From Mucilaginibacter sp. (GTDB lineage Bacteria; Bacteroidota; Bacteroidia; Sphingobacteriales; Sphingobacteriaceae), in the NCBI GenBank assembly GCA_031292485.1, contig JARLHA010000032.1, positions 124,001 through 188,000 on the forward strand: a stretch of 64,000 nt of DNA, read 5' to 3'. Position numbers and translations under genes: made by a program. The notes beneath the pieces were generated by a model, which was not told the origin of the DNA, did not search any database, and worked only from the letters and a program-made list of their open reading frames with translations. Below are positions 34,183-43,999 of the stretch, piece after piece. Positions within the stretch are counted from its first letter, which is position 1; each line of letters starts with the position of its first letter.

Positions 34183-35526
34183 CTAAATTCCCGTATAATT
34201 CCCAGGTGTTATCCGCTTAATTTCCTCTTTTATCGAATCGTCAACATTTAAGGCATCTACAAAAACAGCAATCGTTTCCGCATTTACCTGTTGATTGGTG
34301 CGGGTTAGTTCTTTAAGCGCTTCGTAAGGATTGGGATAACCTTCGCGGCGCAGTATTGTTTGGATGGCTTCGGCAACTACTGCCCAATTGGCCTCAAGGT
34401 GTGCGTTGATGGCATCTGTATTCAGCAACAATTTATTTAACCCCTTTACGGTTGATTTAACAGCGATCAATGTATGCGCTACAGGAACCCCTATATTGCG
34501 CAATACAGTTGAGTCCGTCAGGTCCCGTTGTAATCTTGATATCGGCAGTTTAGCGGCAAAATGTTCAAATAAAGCATTCGCAATGCCCAGGTTGCCTTCT
34601 GAGTTTTCAAAATCAATCGGGTTAACTTTATGCGGCATTGCCGATGAACCAATTTCGCCTGCTTTTATCAGCTGTTTAAAATAGTTCATGGAGATATACG
34701 ACCAGATATCCCGGTCAAGGTCTATCAGAATATTGTTTATCCTTTTGAGTGCATCACACTGGGCCGCAAAATTATCATAGTGCTCAATCTGTGTCGTAAA
34801 CTGCGAACGGCTTAAGCCTAATATATCATTTACAAAGTGATTACCAAAAGCTTTCCAGTCGATTGCCGGGTAACCAATATGGTGTGCATTAAAGTTTCCG
34901 GTGGCACCTCCAAATTTAGCAGAATAGGGGACAGCTTTTAAAAGGTTCAGCTGGTTTTCCAGGCGCTCAACAAAAACGTTTATTTCCTTACCTAAACGGC
35001 TTGGCGATGCGGGTTGGCCATGGGTATGCGCCAGCATGGGGATATGCTCCCAGTCGGCAGCATATTTTTTTAACAAATCAACCAATTCGTTTATAGCCGG
35101 ATAATAGCTTTCGTTTAAAGCCAGTTTAAATGAATAGGGGATGGCGGTATTGTTAATATCCTGCGAGGTTAAGCCAAAGTGGATGAATTCCTTATAGGCT
35201 TCAAGGCCTAAATCATCAAATTGTTTTTTGATAAAATACTCAACGGCTTTAACATCATGGTTCGTTATTTTTTCAATTTCTTTAATGCTTTGGGCATCCG
35301 TTTCGGAGAATTTTTTATAAATATCACGTAACTTTTCTGTTGCATTTTTATCAAAGTTTAGTAACTGGGGCAACGGATGTTGGCATAGGGCGATGAAATA
35401 TTCAATTTCAACAAATACCCGGTATTTGATCAGGGCATACTCCGAAAAATAATCTGCAAGTGCAGCGGTAGTGTTGCGGTAACGGCCGTCAATAGGGGAA
35501 ATTGCTGAAAGTGGAGTAAGCGTCAT
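34183..35526 (-). CDS. purB: Adenylosuccinate lyase
   Basis: This 447-residue protein belongs to the fumarase/aspartase superfamily. The signature SSAMPHKVNPIDFENSEGNLG contains the flexible active-site loop, and LTPLSAISPIDGRY starts the N-terminus. It cleaves adenylosuccinate and SAICAR in purine synthesis. The length and helical composition are those of the E. coli-type PurB. TACCTTTG on the minus strand at 35547-35554 fits a -7 element. A hairpin repeat follows the stop. Confidence 0.97.
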   Translation of the reverse strand: MTLTPLSAISPIDGRYRNTTAALADYFSEYALIKYRVFVEIEYFIALCQHPLPQLLNFDKNATEKLRDIYKKFSETDAQSIKEIEKITNHDVKAVEYFIKKQFDDLGLEAYKEFIHFGLTSQDINNTAIPYSFKLALNESYYPAINELVDLLKKYAADWEHIPMLAHTHGQPASPSRLGKEINVFVERLENQLNLLKAVPYSAKFGGATGNFNAHHIGYPAIDWKAFGNHFVNDILGLSRSQFTTQIEHYDNFAAQCDALKRINNILIDLDRDIWSYISMNYFKQLIKAGEIGSSAMPHKVNPIDFENSEGNLGIANALFEHFAAKLPISRLQRDLTDSTVLRNIGVPVAHTLIAVKSTVKGLNKLLLNTDAINAHLEANWAVVAEAIQTILRREGYPNPYEALKELTRTNQQVNAETIAVFVDALNVDDSIKEEIKRITPGNYTGI

Positions 35527-35546
35527 AAAGGAATTTAAATTTTTTG

Positions 35547-35554
35547 CAAAGGTA
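35547..35554 (-). promoter_or_regulatory. Candidate -7 promoter element for purB
   Basis: The minus strand reads TACCTTTG then GC, an exact match to the Bacteroidota -7 pattern, 20 bases before the start codon. Confidence 0.5.
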
Positions 35555-35863
35555 ATAATTCAGTAGCAGTTTTAAGTAGCAGATTGAATGATGATCATGG
35601 TTCATCATGGAAGTGTTGGGGTTAAAAAAGGCATTCTAAAGTAAAATGGCGTAAACCGCCCTTTACATTGTCGTTATTCCCGCCTGTTATTGCCCCTTGT
35701 TTGAGATAAATTTGTTTTCCGGATAAATGATCGACTCAGCGAAATAATGTTGCTGCTAACGACTGCCACTGCCACTAATAGAGAGCATTTGTCAGAAGAA
35801 GGTAATAAACTTTGGAAACTTTGAATTCTAAAAATGTTTCCATAGTTTTGACTCCGAAAGTCA
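35555..35863. promoter_or_regulatory. Divergent intergenic region with tetR operator candidates
   Basis: This stretch of about 310 bases is gene-free. Near its right end TGGAAAC (35813-35819) and GTTTCCA (35836-35842) form an inverted repeat with a 16-base spacer, and TTGACT (35848-35853) with AGTCAA (35859-35864) forms a 6-base inverted repeat running into the tetR start codon. These are likely sites for a TetR dimer controlling its own gene and the efflux operon. Nothing else is evident. Confidence 0.4.
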
Positions 35864-36475
35864 ATGAGTCAAACAGAAAGAATAATACAGGGCAGCGAAG
35901 AACTGTTTTTAATAGCAGGTATCAAGAGCGTAACGATGGATGATATCGCCAGGCATCTGGGGATGTCGAAAAAAACCATCTACCAGTTTTTTAAAGATAA
36001 AAATGAACTGGTGATCGCTTTGGTTAAGAAAAAACTGAAAGAGGATGAGGAACAAATGAACGATATTATCAATCGTTCAGGAAATGTAATAGAAGAGATG
36101 ATCAATATGATGAAATGCTCTGAAGAAATATTTTCCAGGATAAACCCGATCGTCATCCACGAACTTCAAAAGTTTCATCCGGAAGCATGGAAACAGTTCC
36201 AGGAGTTTAAAAACAAGGTTATTACCCAAAAAATGGAGCAGCTTTTAACGAAAGGTATTACGCAGGGGTATATAAGGCCAGAAATAGATGTTAAGATTAT
36301 TGCGAGGATGCATGTTAATATGGTAGAAATGGGTTTTAATAATTCCATTTTCCCCCTGGCGGAGTTTAATACATGGAAAGTTCAGCAACAATTTCTGGAA
36401 CATTTTAACTACGGTATTTGTACACTTAAAGGATATAAGTTACTGAACCAGTATAAAAACATAATAGAAGAATAA
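35864..36475 (+). CDS. TetR/AcrR family repressor of the efflux operon
   Basis: This 203-residue protein has the N-terminal TetR HTH: ELFLIAGIKSVTMDDIARHLGMSKKTIYQFFKDKNEL. The variable C-terminal ligand domain is helical, with no recognisable ligand signature. It is the first gene of a same-strand run of tolC-adaptor-RND pump genes, 97 bases upstream of tolC, so it most likely represses that operon. Inverted repeats overlap its own start. The inducer is unknown. Confidence 0.9.
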   Translation: MSQTERIIQGSEELFLIAGIKSVTMDDIARHLGMSKKTIYQFFKDKNELVIALVKKKLKEDEEQMNDIINRSGNVIEEMINMMKCSEEIFSRINPIVIHELQKFHPEAWKQFQEFKNKVITQKMEQLLTKGITQGYIRPEIDVKIIARMHVNMVEMGFNNSIFPLAEFNTWKVQQQFLEHFNYGICTLKGYKLLNQYKNIIEE

Positions 36476-36572
36476 ACTGCTGACATAGGGTTGTCACAGA
36501 TCAGAACTTACTTTGTGGCAGCTGTCCAAATCAGCTAATATTAATTGTAATACGAACAACACAACAATAAAA

Positions 36573-37895
36573 ATGAAACATATAGTATTAATAGTATCTT
36601 TAATATGCGCCGTTGCCCTAAATGGTTTCGCGCAGCAGGCCCCGCCTGATAGTCAGAAATATAACTTTACGGTTGCCGATTGCGTTAATTATGCCTATGA
36701 ACACCAGGATTCGGTGATAAATGCAGATCTGGATATTAAAAGCGCCGATTACAAAGTGAAGGAAACCATAGGAAGTGGTTTGCCACAGATAAGTGGAAGT
36801 GCATCCTTTCAGGATTATCTAAAAACACCGATCGTTATTTTTGGCACCAACAAATTTAGTATCTATCAAAAATTTAGCGAAAGTAATAGCATTAGCCTAT
36901 CCCAATTATTATTCGATGGATCATATTTGGTTGGTTTAAAAGCGGCTAAAACATATAAAGAATTATCACAAAGAAACTATACGCGTTCACGGATCGAAAC
37001 CAATGTTAACGTTACCAAAGCATATTACCAGGTTTTGGTAAGTAATGAACAGGTTAAATTACTTGACGCCAACATTAAACAACTAAAACAGCAATTGAAT
37101 GAAACCATTCAGCAAAACAAACAGGGGTTTGTTGAAAAAATTGATGTTGATCGTTTGACAGTGCAATACAATACTTTGGTGAATAATAAAGAAAACGTTT
37201 TGCGTTTACTTGCGCTTAACTACCAGGTACTGAAATTCCAAATGGGAATGCCCATAGAAAAGGAACTTGTTCTAAAAGATAAATTAGAGGATGTGCAGCT
37301 AGGGGACGACTTAAGTGATTTATCAAATGATACTACTTTCTATAAAAACAGAATAGAATATGGCCTTACTGAAACCAATCTGAAATTAAATCAACTTGAT
37401 TTAAAAAGGGAAAAATCACTTTTGCTGCCGTCTTTAGCATTTGTCGGCAACGCCGGTGTTCTATTTCAGAATAATTCTCTCGGGCACCTTTTTAGTCCTG
37501 GTTATCCTTCTTCTTATATTGGCTTTTCCCTAAATGTTCCGATTTATAGTGGCGGACAGCATAATAATCGGATAAAACAATCACAAATAACAGTTCTTAA
37601 ATCGCAAAATGATCTTAGTAACTTAAAAAATGGGTTAAGGCTTCAGGCAAGTCAAGCCTGGATAGGATATATTAATGGGATGCAAACGCTAAAAGTTCAA
37701 AAGGAAAATCAGGAGCTGGCCGCAGAAGTTTTGCGGGTATCTAAAATTAAATATCAGCAAGGAGTTGGGTCAAGCATAGAAGTTACGCAAGCTGAATCAG
37801 CACTGGAAAGTGCCGATAACTCCTATATCCAGGGCCTGTATGATGCCCTTGTAAGCAAAGTTGACCTTGATAAAGCATACGGACGAATTAAATAA
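36573..37895 (+). CDS. TolC-family outer membrane efflux protein
   Basis: The ATG at 36573 gives 440 residues starting with a signal peptide (IVLIVSLICAVALNGFAQQ); the frame beginning at 36513 is longer but lacks support. Two OEP repeats are visible: helices such as VADCVNYAYEHQDSVINADLDI and SVQAES-like segment GSSIEVTQAESALESADNSY. TolC forms the outer-membrane tunnel of tripartite pumps. The adaptor gene follows with a 34-base gap and the pump 18 bases after that, so the operon is complete. Confidence 0.92.
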   Translation: MKHIVLIVSLICAVALNGFAQQAPPDSQKYNFTVADCVNYAYEHQDSVINADLDIKSADYKVKETIGSGLPQISGSASFQDYLKTPIVIFGTNKFSIYQKFSESNSISLSQLLFDGSYLVGLKAAKTYKELSQRNYTRSRIETNVNVTKAYYQVLVSNEQVKLLDANIKQLKQQLNETIQQNKQGFVEKIDVDRLTVQYNTLVNNKENVLRLLALNYQVLKFQMGMPIEKELVLKDKLEDVQLGDDLSDLSNDTTFYKNRIEYGLTETNLKLNQLDLKREKSLLLPSLAFVGNAGVLFQNNSLGHLFSPGYPSSYIGFSLNVPIYSGGQHNNRIKQSQITVLKSQNDLSNLKNGLRLQASQAWIGYINGMQTLKVQKENQELAAEVLRVSKIKYQQGVGSSIEVTQAESALESADNSYIQGLYDALVSKVDLDKAYGRIK

Positions 37896-37929
37896 TTGAA
37901 CCTTGTACAATAAAATATATAATAACGAC

Positions 37930-39033
37930 ATGAAAAAATTACTCTACATACCCGCCTTTCTTTTATTGGCAGCTTGTAACAAACCAAAAGATAAAACCGC
38001 AGAATTGGCTGATCTTAAAAAACAGGAAGCTGATATAAGCGCTAAAATCACAAAACTGTCTGCTGAAATTGGTAAAAAGGATTCGGTAAAATCAACTGAT
38101 GTAAGTATTTATACAGTTCAAACAGGCACTTTTACTAACTACGTTCAAATCCAGGGCAGGATAGATGCACAGGATAATGTGACTGCTTATTCGCAGTCGC
38201 CCGGCGTGATCACAGCGCTTTATGCAAAGCCGGGGCAGCGCGTAAGTAAAGGCCAAATATTGGTTCAACTGGATAATAGTGTATTGAACCAGCAAATTGC
38301 ACAGGCGCAAACACAGGTAGATTTAAACCGTACTTTATATCAGCGTCAAAAAAACCTTTGGGATCAGAAAATTGGTACCGAGGTTCAATTTTTACAGGCG
38401 CAAACTGCATTGCAAAGCTCACAGAAGCAAGTTGCTTCTTTAAAGCAACAGGCAGATATGTACCGGATTACTTCGCCAATTACAGGCACCGTCGACCAGA
38501 TGGATCTTAAACTTGGGCAGGTTATTCAACCGGGTCAAAACGGGATCAGGATCGTAAATGCTGATAACCTGAAAGTAAAAGCGGATGTACCTGAATCCTA
38601 TGCGCAAAGTGTAAACCAGGGGGATAAAGTAATGATTCTTTTCCCGGATGCAAATGATTCCTTAAAAACCATTGTCACTTTTGCTGCCAAGGTTATCGAT
38701 CCTGCATCGCGTAGTTTTGCTGTAGAAATTAAATTACCTCAAAATAAAGCGCTACGCCCCAATATGACGGCTATTATCAAGATCGCCGATTATTCAAAAG
38801 TTAATTCATTAGTTATTCCTGTTAAAGCAATTCAGCGATCGGAAAACGGTGATTATGTGTTTGTAAATGAGAATGGTATTGCCAAAAAGAAAATTATTAA
38901 AGCAGGTGCTACATACGGCGGTAAATCTGAAATTTTATCGGGCCTGAAGTCGGGTGATCAATTGATTACCGAAGGTGCGAGCGAAGTTGAAGATGGGGAT
39001 AAAATAAAAGTATTGACATCATCCGGTAATTAA
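37930..39033 (+). CDS. RND efflux periplasmic adaptor (membrane fusion) protein
   Basis: From the ATG at 37930 (367 residues) the N-terminus is a lipoprotein signal ending LLLAACNKP, which is typical of Bacteroidota adaptors; the upstream TTG frame is rejected. After a coiled coil (ADLKKQEADISAKITKLSAEI) come the lipoyl/hairpin region AYSQSPGVITALYAKPGQRV, the MFP motif YRITSPITGTVDQMDLKLGQ and a C-terminal YVFVNENGIAKKKII barrel. It links the pump to TolC in the periplasm and is lipid-anchored. The pump starts 18 bases later. Confidence 0.93.
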   Translation: MKKLLYIPAFLLLAACNKPKDKTAELADLKKQEADISAKITKLSAEIGKKDSVKSTDVSIYTVQTGTFTNYVQIQGRIDAQDNVTAYSQSPGVITALYAKPGQRVSKGQILVQLDNSVLNQQIAQAQTQVDLNRTLYQRQKNLWDQKIGTEVQFLQAQTALQSSQKQVASLKQQADMYRITSPITGTVDQMDLKLGQVIQPGQNGIRIVNADNLKVKADVPESYAQSVNQGDKVMILFPDANDSLKTIVTFAAKVIDPASRSFAVEIKLPQNKALRPNMTAIIKIADYSKVNSLVIPVKAIQRSENGDYVFVNENGIAKKKIIKAGATYGGKSEILSGLKSGDQLITEGASEVEDGDKIKVLTSSGN

Positions 39034-39051
39034 TTATAGAATTTATTAAAA

Positions 39052-42000
39052 ATGAAAGACCAGGAAAAAGAATTCGGACCCTCAAGCTGGGCCATTGATA
39101 ATAAAAGGGCAGTATATGTGCTTATATTTTTAATTGCGCTGCTTGGCTTTTGGTCCTATAATAAGCTGCCCAAGGAAAACTTTCCGGATATTACCATATC
39201 CAAAGTGTATATAACTACTATTTACCAGGGCCAATCGCCGCAAAATATTGAATTGCTGGTGACCAAACCTTTGGAAAAACAGTTAAAATCACTTAAAGGG
39301 TTAAAAAAAGTAACGTCAAACACCCAGCAAAATGTTTCGGTAATTACGGCGGAGTTTAATGCAAATGTAAACATCAGGGATGCCAAGCAGGACGTAAAAG
39401 ACGCGGTTGACAAAGCCAAACAGGATTTGCCGCAAAATGATAACCAGTTAAAGCAATCTGATGTTTCTGATATAGATGTTGCCGATCAGCCAATATTAAA
39501 TATCAACGTGTCAGGCAATTATGACCTTAAAAAATTAAAGGAATATGCCGATAATTTAAAAGATGATATTGAGTCGATGAAGCAAATCTCTAAAGTGGTA
39601 GAGGTTGGCGCATTGGAACCAAATATCCAGATCAATGTTGATATCAATAAAATGACTGCCGCGCAGGTGAGTTATAACGATATTATACAGGCAATAGGTA
39701 ACGAAAATATCATTTCAACAGCCGGCACGATAAAGGCTGATGGCGTACAGCGTGCAATTGATGTTAAGGAAGATTTTAAAAGTGCCGATGAGGTAAATGC
39801 AATGGTGATCAGGAACCCCCAGGGCAAGGCTGTTTACCTGCGCGATATTGCTGAGGTAAAAGACGGTTTCCAGGATCAGATAAGTTATGCCCGTTTAAAA
39901 ACGCCTGAAGGCCATGATTTTAAAAATGTAATTACGCTAAACGTAAGTAAAAGAGCCGGTGAAAACCTGATCGAGGCTTCTGACGATATTTATAAACTTA
40001 TCAAGCAAAAACAAAGTACAGTTTTCCCAAAAGGATTAAACATTACCGTTACCGGTGATCAGTCTGATAAAACAAGGTCAACTTTAAATGACCTGATCAA
40101 TACCATCGTTATAGGTTTTATACTGGTAACCATTATCCTGATGTTTTTTATGGGTACCACCAATGCCATATTTGTGGCCTTGTCTGTCCCGCTGTCCTGT
40201 TTTATCGCATTTTTATTGATGCCGGCGATAGGTTTTACGTTAAACATGATCGTGCTTTTCTCGTTCCTCCTGGCGCTTGGAATAGTAGTGGACGATGCCA
40301 TTGTGGTGATTGAAAATACGCACCGGATATTCAATAACGGGGCAGTACCGATCACAAAAGCTGCAAAAATAGCGGCCGGCGAGGTATTTATGCCTGTTTT
40401 TTCAGGGACGATGACTACACTGGCGCCATTTGTTCCTCTTGCTTTCTGGAATAGCCTGATTGGCCATTTTATGTTTTTTCTCCCGATTACGCTTATCATC
40501 ACACTGTTAGCGTCATTGGTAGTGGCTTATATCATGAACCCGGTTTTCGCGGTTGATTTTATGAAACCGCATTTTAAAGGAGAGCATGACCATCAAAAAT
40601 TTGACCGTAAAACAAAGCGTACCACAATCATCATGGCCGGTATAGCCATATTTTGCTATCTGCTGGCTACAGTCGGCGCTTTAAGTATTGGCATAGGCAA
40701 TTTTGTTATGTTGCTGATTGTTTTGTACCTGTTCGATCATTTTATATTATTAAAATGGATAGACAAGTTTCAAACGAACGCCTGGCCCAAATTCCAGGCC
40801 TGGTATGCCCGTTTGCTTGAAAAAGCTGTTAGAATCCCCTGGTGGATACTGGGTGGTACCGTGATGCTATTCATTTTAACGATTGGATTTTCGATAGTAA
40901 GTAACCTGAAGGTTGAACAGTTTCCGTCAGGCGATCCAAACTTTGTTTACGTATATGTTACTTTGCCCATTGGTACCGACCAGGCATACACTAATGGTGT
41001 AGTACAAACCCTTGAAAAAAGGGTCGCACAAGTAGTGGCGCCTGATAAGGATATTGTTTCCTCCATCATTTCAAATGTTTCAGTCGGCGTTACCGATCCT
41101 TCTGATGAAGACCAGGGAACTTATTATAATAAAGGGAAAATAACCGTCGCATTTGTGGAGTTTAGCAAACGGCATGGTAAAGACACCAAAAGTATCCTCG
41201 CAAAGATCCGTAATTCTGTACAGGGTTTGCCCGGTGCAAAAATTGCTGTTGCACAGGAAGCCAGCGGACCACCGACCCAAAAAGATATCAGTTTGGAAAT
41301 GGCCGGCGATAACCTGGATACGCTGGTAACAACTGCGGCAAGGCTTAAAAAGTTTATTGGTCAACAGGGTATAGCCGGTATCGAAGAGTTGATACCGGAC
41401 GTTGTAAGTGACAAACCTGAAATAGTTTTTGACGTTGACCGCGAAAGGGCAAACAGGGAAGGGATAAACACTACTCAAATAAACACCGCGCTGTTTACAT
41501 CGATTTATGGTTATAAGGCGGGCGATTTTAGAAATACCAGTGAAGATAAATACGAAATAGATGTGCGTGCGCAGCAAAATCAGCGGAATGATATTGACGC
41601 ATTACGCAACATGAAGATTACTTACCGGGATATGGCAACAGGGGGGGCCATCAGGCAAGTACCTATTTCGGCATTTACCGATATTCGTTATACAAATACC
41701 TATAACAATATCAAGCACAAACAACAAAGGCGCGTAATTACGTTAGGCTCAAGCGTTATAAAACCATTTAATGCTACGGAGGTAAACTCTCAAATTTCGC
41801 AGGCGCTTAAAAACTTTAAATTGCCTGCTAACGTTTCTATCAGGATGGGTGGAGCTCAGGATGATCAGATAGAAACCGCGAATTTCCTTGGTACAGCTTT
41901 ATTGATTTCATTTGGGATGATCCTTATAATTCTAATGGCTTTGTTTAATTCTATCGGCAAAACGTTAATCATTTTAAGCGAAATATTCTTCAGTATCATC

Positions 42001-42486
42001 GGCGTATTCCTCGGATTGAGTATATTTCATATGACATTTTCGATAGTAATGTCGGGCGTAGGTATCATAGCGCTCGCCGGCGTGGTAGTTCGAAACGGTA
42101 TTTTGCTGGTTGAGTTTACGGATATGTTAATTGAACAGGGCGAAAACCTGCATGATGCGGTTGTTGAAGCAGCCAAAACACGTATGACGCCGGTGTTATT
42201 AACGGCTAGCGCAGCTATTTTGGGATTAATACCTTTGGCTGTAGGTTTTAATATTGATTTTGCGAGCCTGTTCACTACAGGCAACCCGCACATCTTTTTC
42301 GGCGGTGATAACGTTGCTTTCTGGGGGCCATTATCATGGACAATGATATTTGGTTTGGGATTTGCAACTATTATCACTTTAATCCTGGTACCATGTATGT
42401 ATATTATCCGCGTAAGGATGAAAAATGCTCTCAGAGGAAACAAGAAAAAAGTAGAAACAGAAAAATTAGCTGTTGCGGAAGCTTAA
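39052..42486 (+). CDS. RND efflux transporter, AcrB type
   Basis: This 1144-residue inner membrane pump has the N-terminal helix VLIFLIALLGFWSYNKLPKENFP, helix 4 with ALGIVVDDAIVVIENTHR (the proton-relay aspartates), and the second half with VVRNGILLVEFTDMLIEQG. The length exceeds AcrB by about 95 residues, through an extra two-helix insertion around residues 515-570 (DHQKFDRKTKRTTIIMAG, then LLIVLYLFDHFILLK). It exports an unknown substrate. A terminator follows 22 bases after the stop. Confidence 0.94.
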   Translation: MKDQEKEFGPSSWAIDNKRAVYVLIFLIALLGFWSYNKLPKENFPDITISKVYITTIYQGQSPQNIELLVTKPLEKQLKSLKGLKKVTSNTQQNVSVITAEFNANVNIRDAKQDVKDAVDKAKQDLPQNDNQLKQSDVSDIDVADQPILNINVSGNYDLKKLKEYADNLKDDIESMKQISKVVEVGALEPNIQINVDINKMTAAQVSYNDIIQAIGNENIISTAGTIKADGVQRAIDVKEDFKSADEVNAMVIRNPQGKAVYLRDIAEVKDGFQDQISYARLKTPEGHDFKNVITLNVSKRAGENLIEASDDIYKLIKQKQSTVFPKGLNITVTGDQSDKTRSTLNDLINTIVIGFILVTIILMFFMGTTNAIFVALSVPLSCFIAFLLMPAIGFTLNMIVLFSFLLALGIVVDDAIVVIENTHRIFNNGAVPITKAAKIAAGEVFMPVFSGTMTTLAPFVPLAFWNSLIGHFMFFLPITLIITLLASLVVAYIMNPVFAVDFMKPHFKGEHDHQKFDRKTKRTTIIMAGIAIFCYLLATVGALSIGIGNFVMLLIVLYLFDHFILLKWIDKFQTNAWPKFQAWYARLLEKAVRIPWWILGGTVMLFILTIGFSIVSNLKVEQFPSGDPNFVYVYVTLPIGTDQAYTNGVVQTLEKRVAQVVAPDKDIVSSIISNVSVGVTDPSDEDQGTYYNKGKITVAFVEFSKRHGKDTKSILAKIRNSVQGLPGAKIAVAQEASGPPTQKDISLEMAGDNLDTLVTTAARLKKFIGQQGIAGIEELIPDVVSDKPEIVFDVDRERANREGINTTQINTALFTSIYGYKAGDFRNTSEDKYEIDVRAQQNQRNDIDALRNMKITYRDMATGGAIRQVPISAFTDIRYTNTYNNIKHKQQRRVITLGSSVIKPFNATEVNSQISQALKNFKLPANVSIRMGGAQDDQIETANFLGTALLISFGMILIILMALFNSIGKTLIILSEIFFSIIGVFLGLSIFHMTFSIVMSGVGIIALAGVVVRNGILLVEFTDMLIEQGENLHDAVVEAAKTRMTPVLLTASAAILGLIPLAVGFNIDFASLFTTGNPHIFFGGDNVAFWGPLSWTMIFGLGFATIITLILVPCMYIIRVRMKNALRGNKKKVETEKLAVAEA

Positions 42487-42507
42487 CCGCAATACTATAA
42501 ATAGCAG

Positions 42508-42542
42508 GCGGCGCGTTTAAAAAAAACGCGCCGCTTTTTTTT
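42508..42542 (+). terminator. Rho-independent terminator of the efflux operon
   Basis: GCGGCGCGTTT (42508-42518) pairs with AAACGCGCCGC (42524-42534), an 11-base stem with a 5-base loop, followed by eight T. It ends the tetR-tolC-adaptor-RND transcript. Confidence 0.92.
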
Positions 42543-42653
42543 GCAAAAATTTAAAAAACTTATATTTATAAAATTTGATAAATTTGTTAAAAAAGTCAGG
42601 ATTAAAACTTTTAGCGTAAATTCACCCACCGATTATTCCATATACAGTGATAC

Positions 42654-43271
42654 ATGATTGCCACTAACGAAATACAGGACCTGAAAAAAGAGAAAATCCT
42701 GGAAGCAGCGCACCAGCGCTTTTTGCATTACGGCTACTCAAAAACTACCATGAACGAGATAGCCGGCGATCTTTGTATGTCAAAGGCCTTGTTATATTAT
42801 TATTTCCCCGACAAAAGCCAGTTGTATACTGACGTTATGCGCAGGGTGGCCGATGAGTACCTTGAAATTTTAAAAAGTAGGGTTAACACTTTCTGCGATC
42901 TGAAAGAAGCTTTTGAATTTCAGATCAATTCGCAACATGAATTTATCCTGAAGAATTATAATTTTTTCGATTTTTTCAGGTTGAATGAACAGAACTTACC
43001 TGACATGATATGGGAAATAGTGACGAAGGTTCATGAAACGGAAAAAGAAATGCTGATAAATGCTATCCGGGCAGAGTGTACCAAAGGGAAAATTAAGCCT
43101 GTTGCGAATCCGGATGAAATTGTGGAGTTGCTTTTAGATGCCCTGCATGGCGTTAGGATGAGCGCCCTTTCAAACAAGAAAACAATGTTTCCCGATATGG
43201 AGCATATGGAAGAGATTCGTAAAAAACGATTATTAATGAGCGATATATTTATCAAAGGGCTGATGTATTAA
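42654..43271 (+). CDS. TetR/AcrR family regulator (second)
   Basis: This 205-residue protein has an N-terminal TetR HTH: ILEAAHQRFLHYGYSKTTMNEIAGDLCMSKALLYYYFPDK. Its C-terminal domain has HEFILKNYNFFDFFRLNEQNLPDM and shows no close resemblance to the first TetR, so it is not a recent duplication. TAAATTTG upstream (within 42576-42590) could be a -7 element. It lies behind the operon terminator, so it is an independently transcribed regulator; control of the pump or of its own gene is possible. Confidence 0.9.
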   Translation: MIATNEIQDLKKEKILEAAHQRFLHYGYSKTTMNEIAGDLCMSKALLYYYFPDKSQLYTDVMRRVADEYLEILKSRVNTFCDLKEAFEFQINSQHEFILKNYNFFDFFRLNEQNLPDMIWEIVTKVHETEKEMLINAIRAECTKGKIKPVANPDEIVELLLDALHGVRMSALSNKKTMFPDMEHMEEIRKKRLLMSDIFIKGLMY

Positions 43272-43451
43272 AACAAATTATTTTTACATGTGGTTAACTG
43301 TCACCACCTGGTAAAAAGAGCGCCTTTCGTTATTTGGAAAAAATATAATGATTAAATTTGACTATTATATTGAATAAGTCAATAATTAACATTTTCATAT
43401 TAATTATTCAAGATACTTCTTATTTAGAGGTGATTGTTTTAGAGTGATTGA

Positions 43452-43487
43452 AGCGGGCCTGAAGAAATTTTGGCCCGCTGCTTTTTT
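43452..43487 (+). terminator. Rho-independent terminator, plus strand
   Basis: AGCGGGCC (43452-43459) pairs with GGCCCGCT (43472-43479), followed by GC and six T. It lies 180 bases after the second tetR and includes the stop of the convergent gene. The distance from tetR suggests either a long 3' UTR or a separate small transcript. Confidence 0.75.
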
Positions 43488-43899
43488 AATGTTCTTCCAG
43501 CTTAACTAAAGTCCAGTTATGTTGATCAGAAGATGAACCGCCGTTATATTTTAACGTGGCTGTAAATTCAGTTTTAACTACTTCACCGTTTATATTCCTC
43601 GCCTCAAAATGCGAGGTGATGGTATAAACGGAGTCTGAGTTTTTGGTGAATTCGTAGTCTTTATCAGGAAATTCAGCATCAGCGGATTTTATAGTGGTCT
43701 GAATATAGGCTTTGGCAATTTCGTAAGCATCTTTACCCGTGGGCATTAAAGGAAAAAAGCCTTCATTGGTACCAGAACGGATCGCAAGCCGTACAATGAT
43801 TCCAATAAAAATGATGATAAATATAAGCAGCACAATTATGCCGGTAACGGTAGTCTTCGCTTTCTCCTGCTTTTCTTTTAAATAATCTTTTTGAGGCAT
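43486..43899 (-). CDS. Single-span membrane protein of unknown function
   Basis: This 137-residue protein has a short charged N-terminus (MPQKDYLKEKQEKAKTT), one transmembrane helix (VTGIIVLLIFIIIFIGIIVRLAI) and a C-terminal extracytoplasmic domain of mixed charge with YEFTKNSDSVYTITSHFEAR and a possible WTLVKLEE ending. The strand pattern resembles small DUF-type sensor or lipoprotein domains but I cannot name it. Its stop lies inside the plus-strand terminator, a tail-to-tail arrangement. It is 100 bases upstream of the SpmAB-type gene, and both are on the minus strand. Confidence 0.65.
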   Translation of the reverse strand: MPQKDYLKEKQEKAKTTVTGIIVLLIFIIIFIGIIVRLAIRSGTNEGFFPLMPTGKDAYEIAKAYIQTTIKSADAEFPDKDYEFTKNSDSVYTITSHFEARNINGEVVKTEFTATLKYNGGSSSDQHNWTLVKLEEH

Positions 43900-43999
43900 A
43901 AACCGTAAAAATCATTTATTAGTAGTCCTTAACAGGTACTATTACGATTTTAACAGAAATTTTGTTGCCAATTAAATTACTTTAACTGAAGTTAAATGC

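Noticed and set aside
43272..43487. Possible small RNA ending in the terminator at 43452
   Set aside because: No TAnnTTTG promoter is evident between the second tetR gene and the hairpin, so it is more simply a long 3' UTR.
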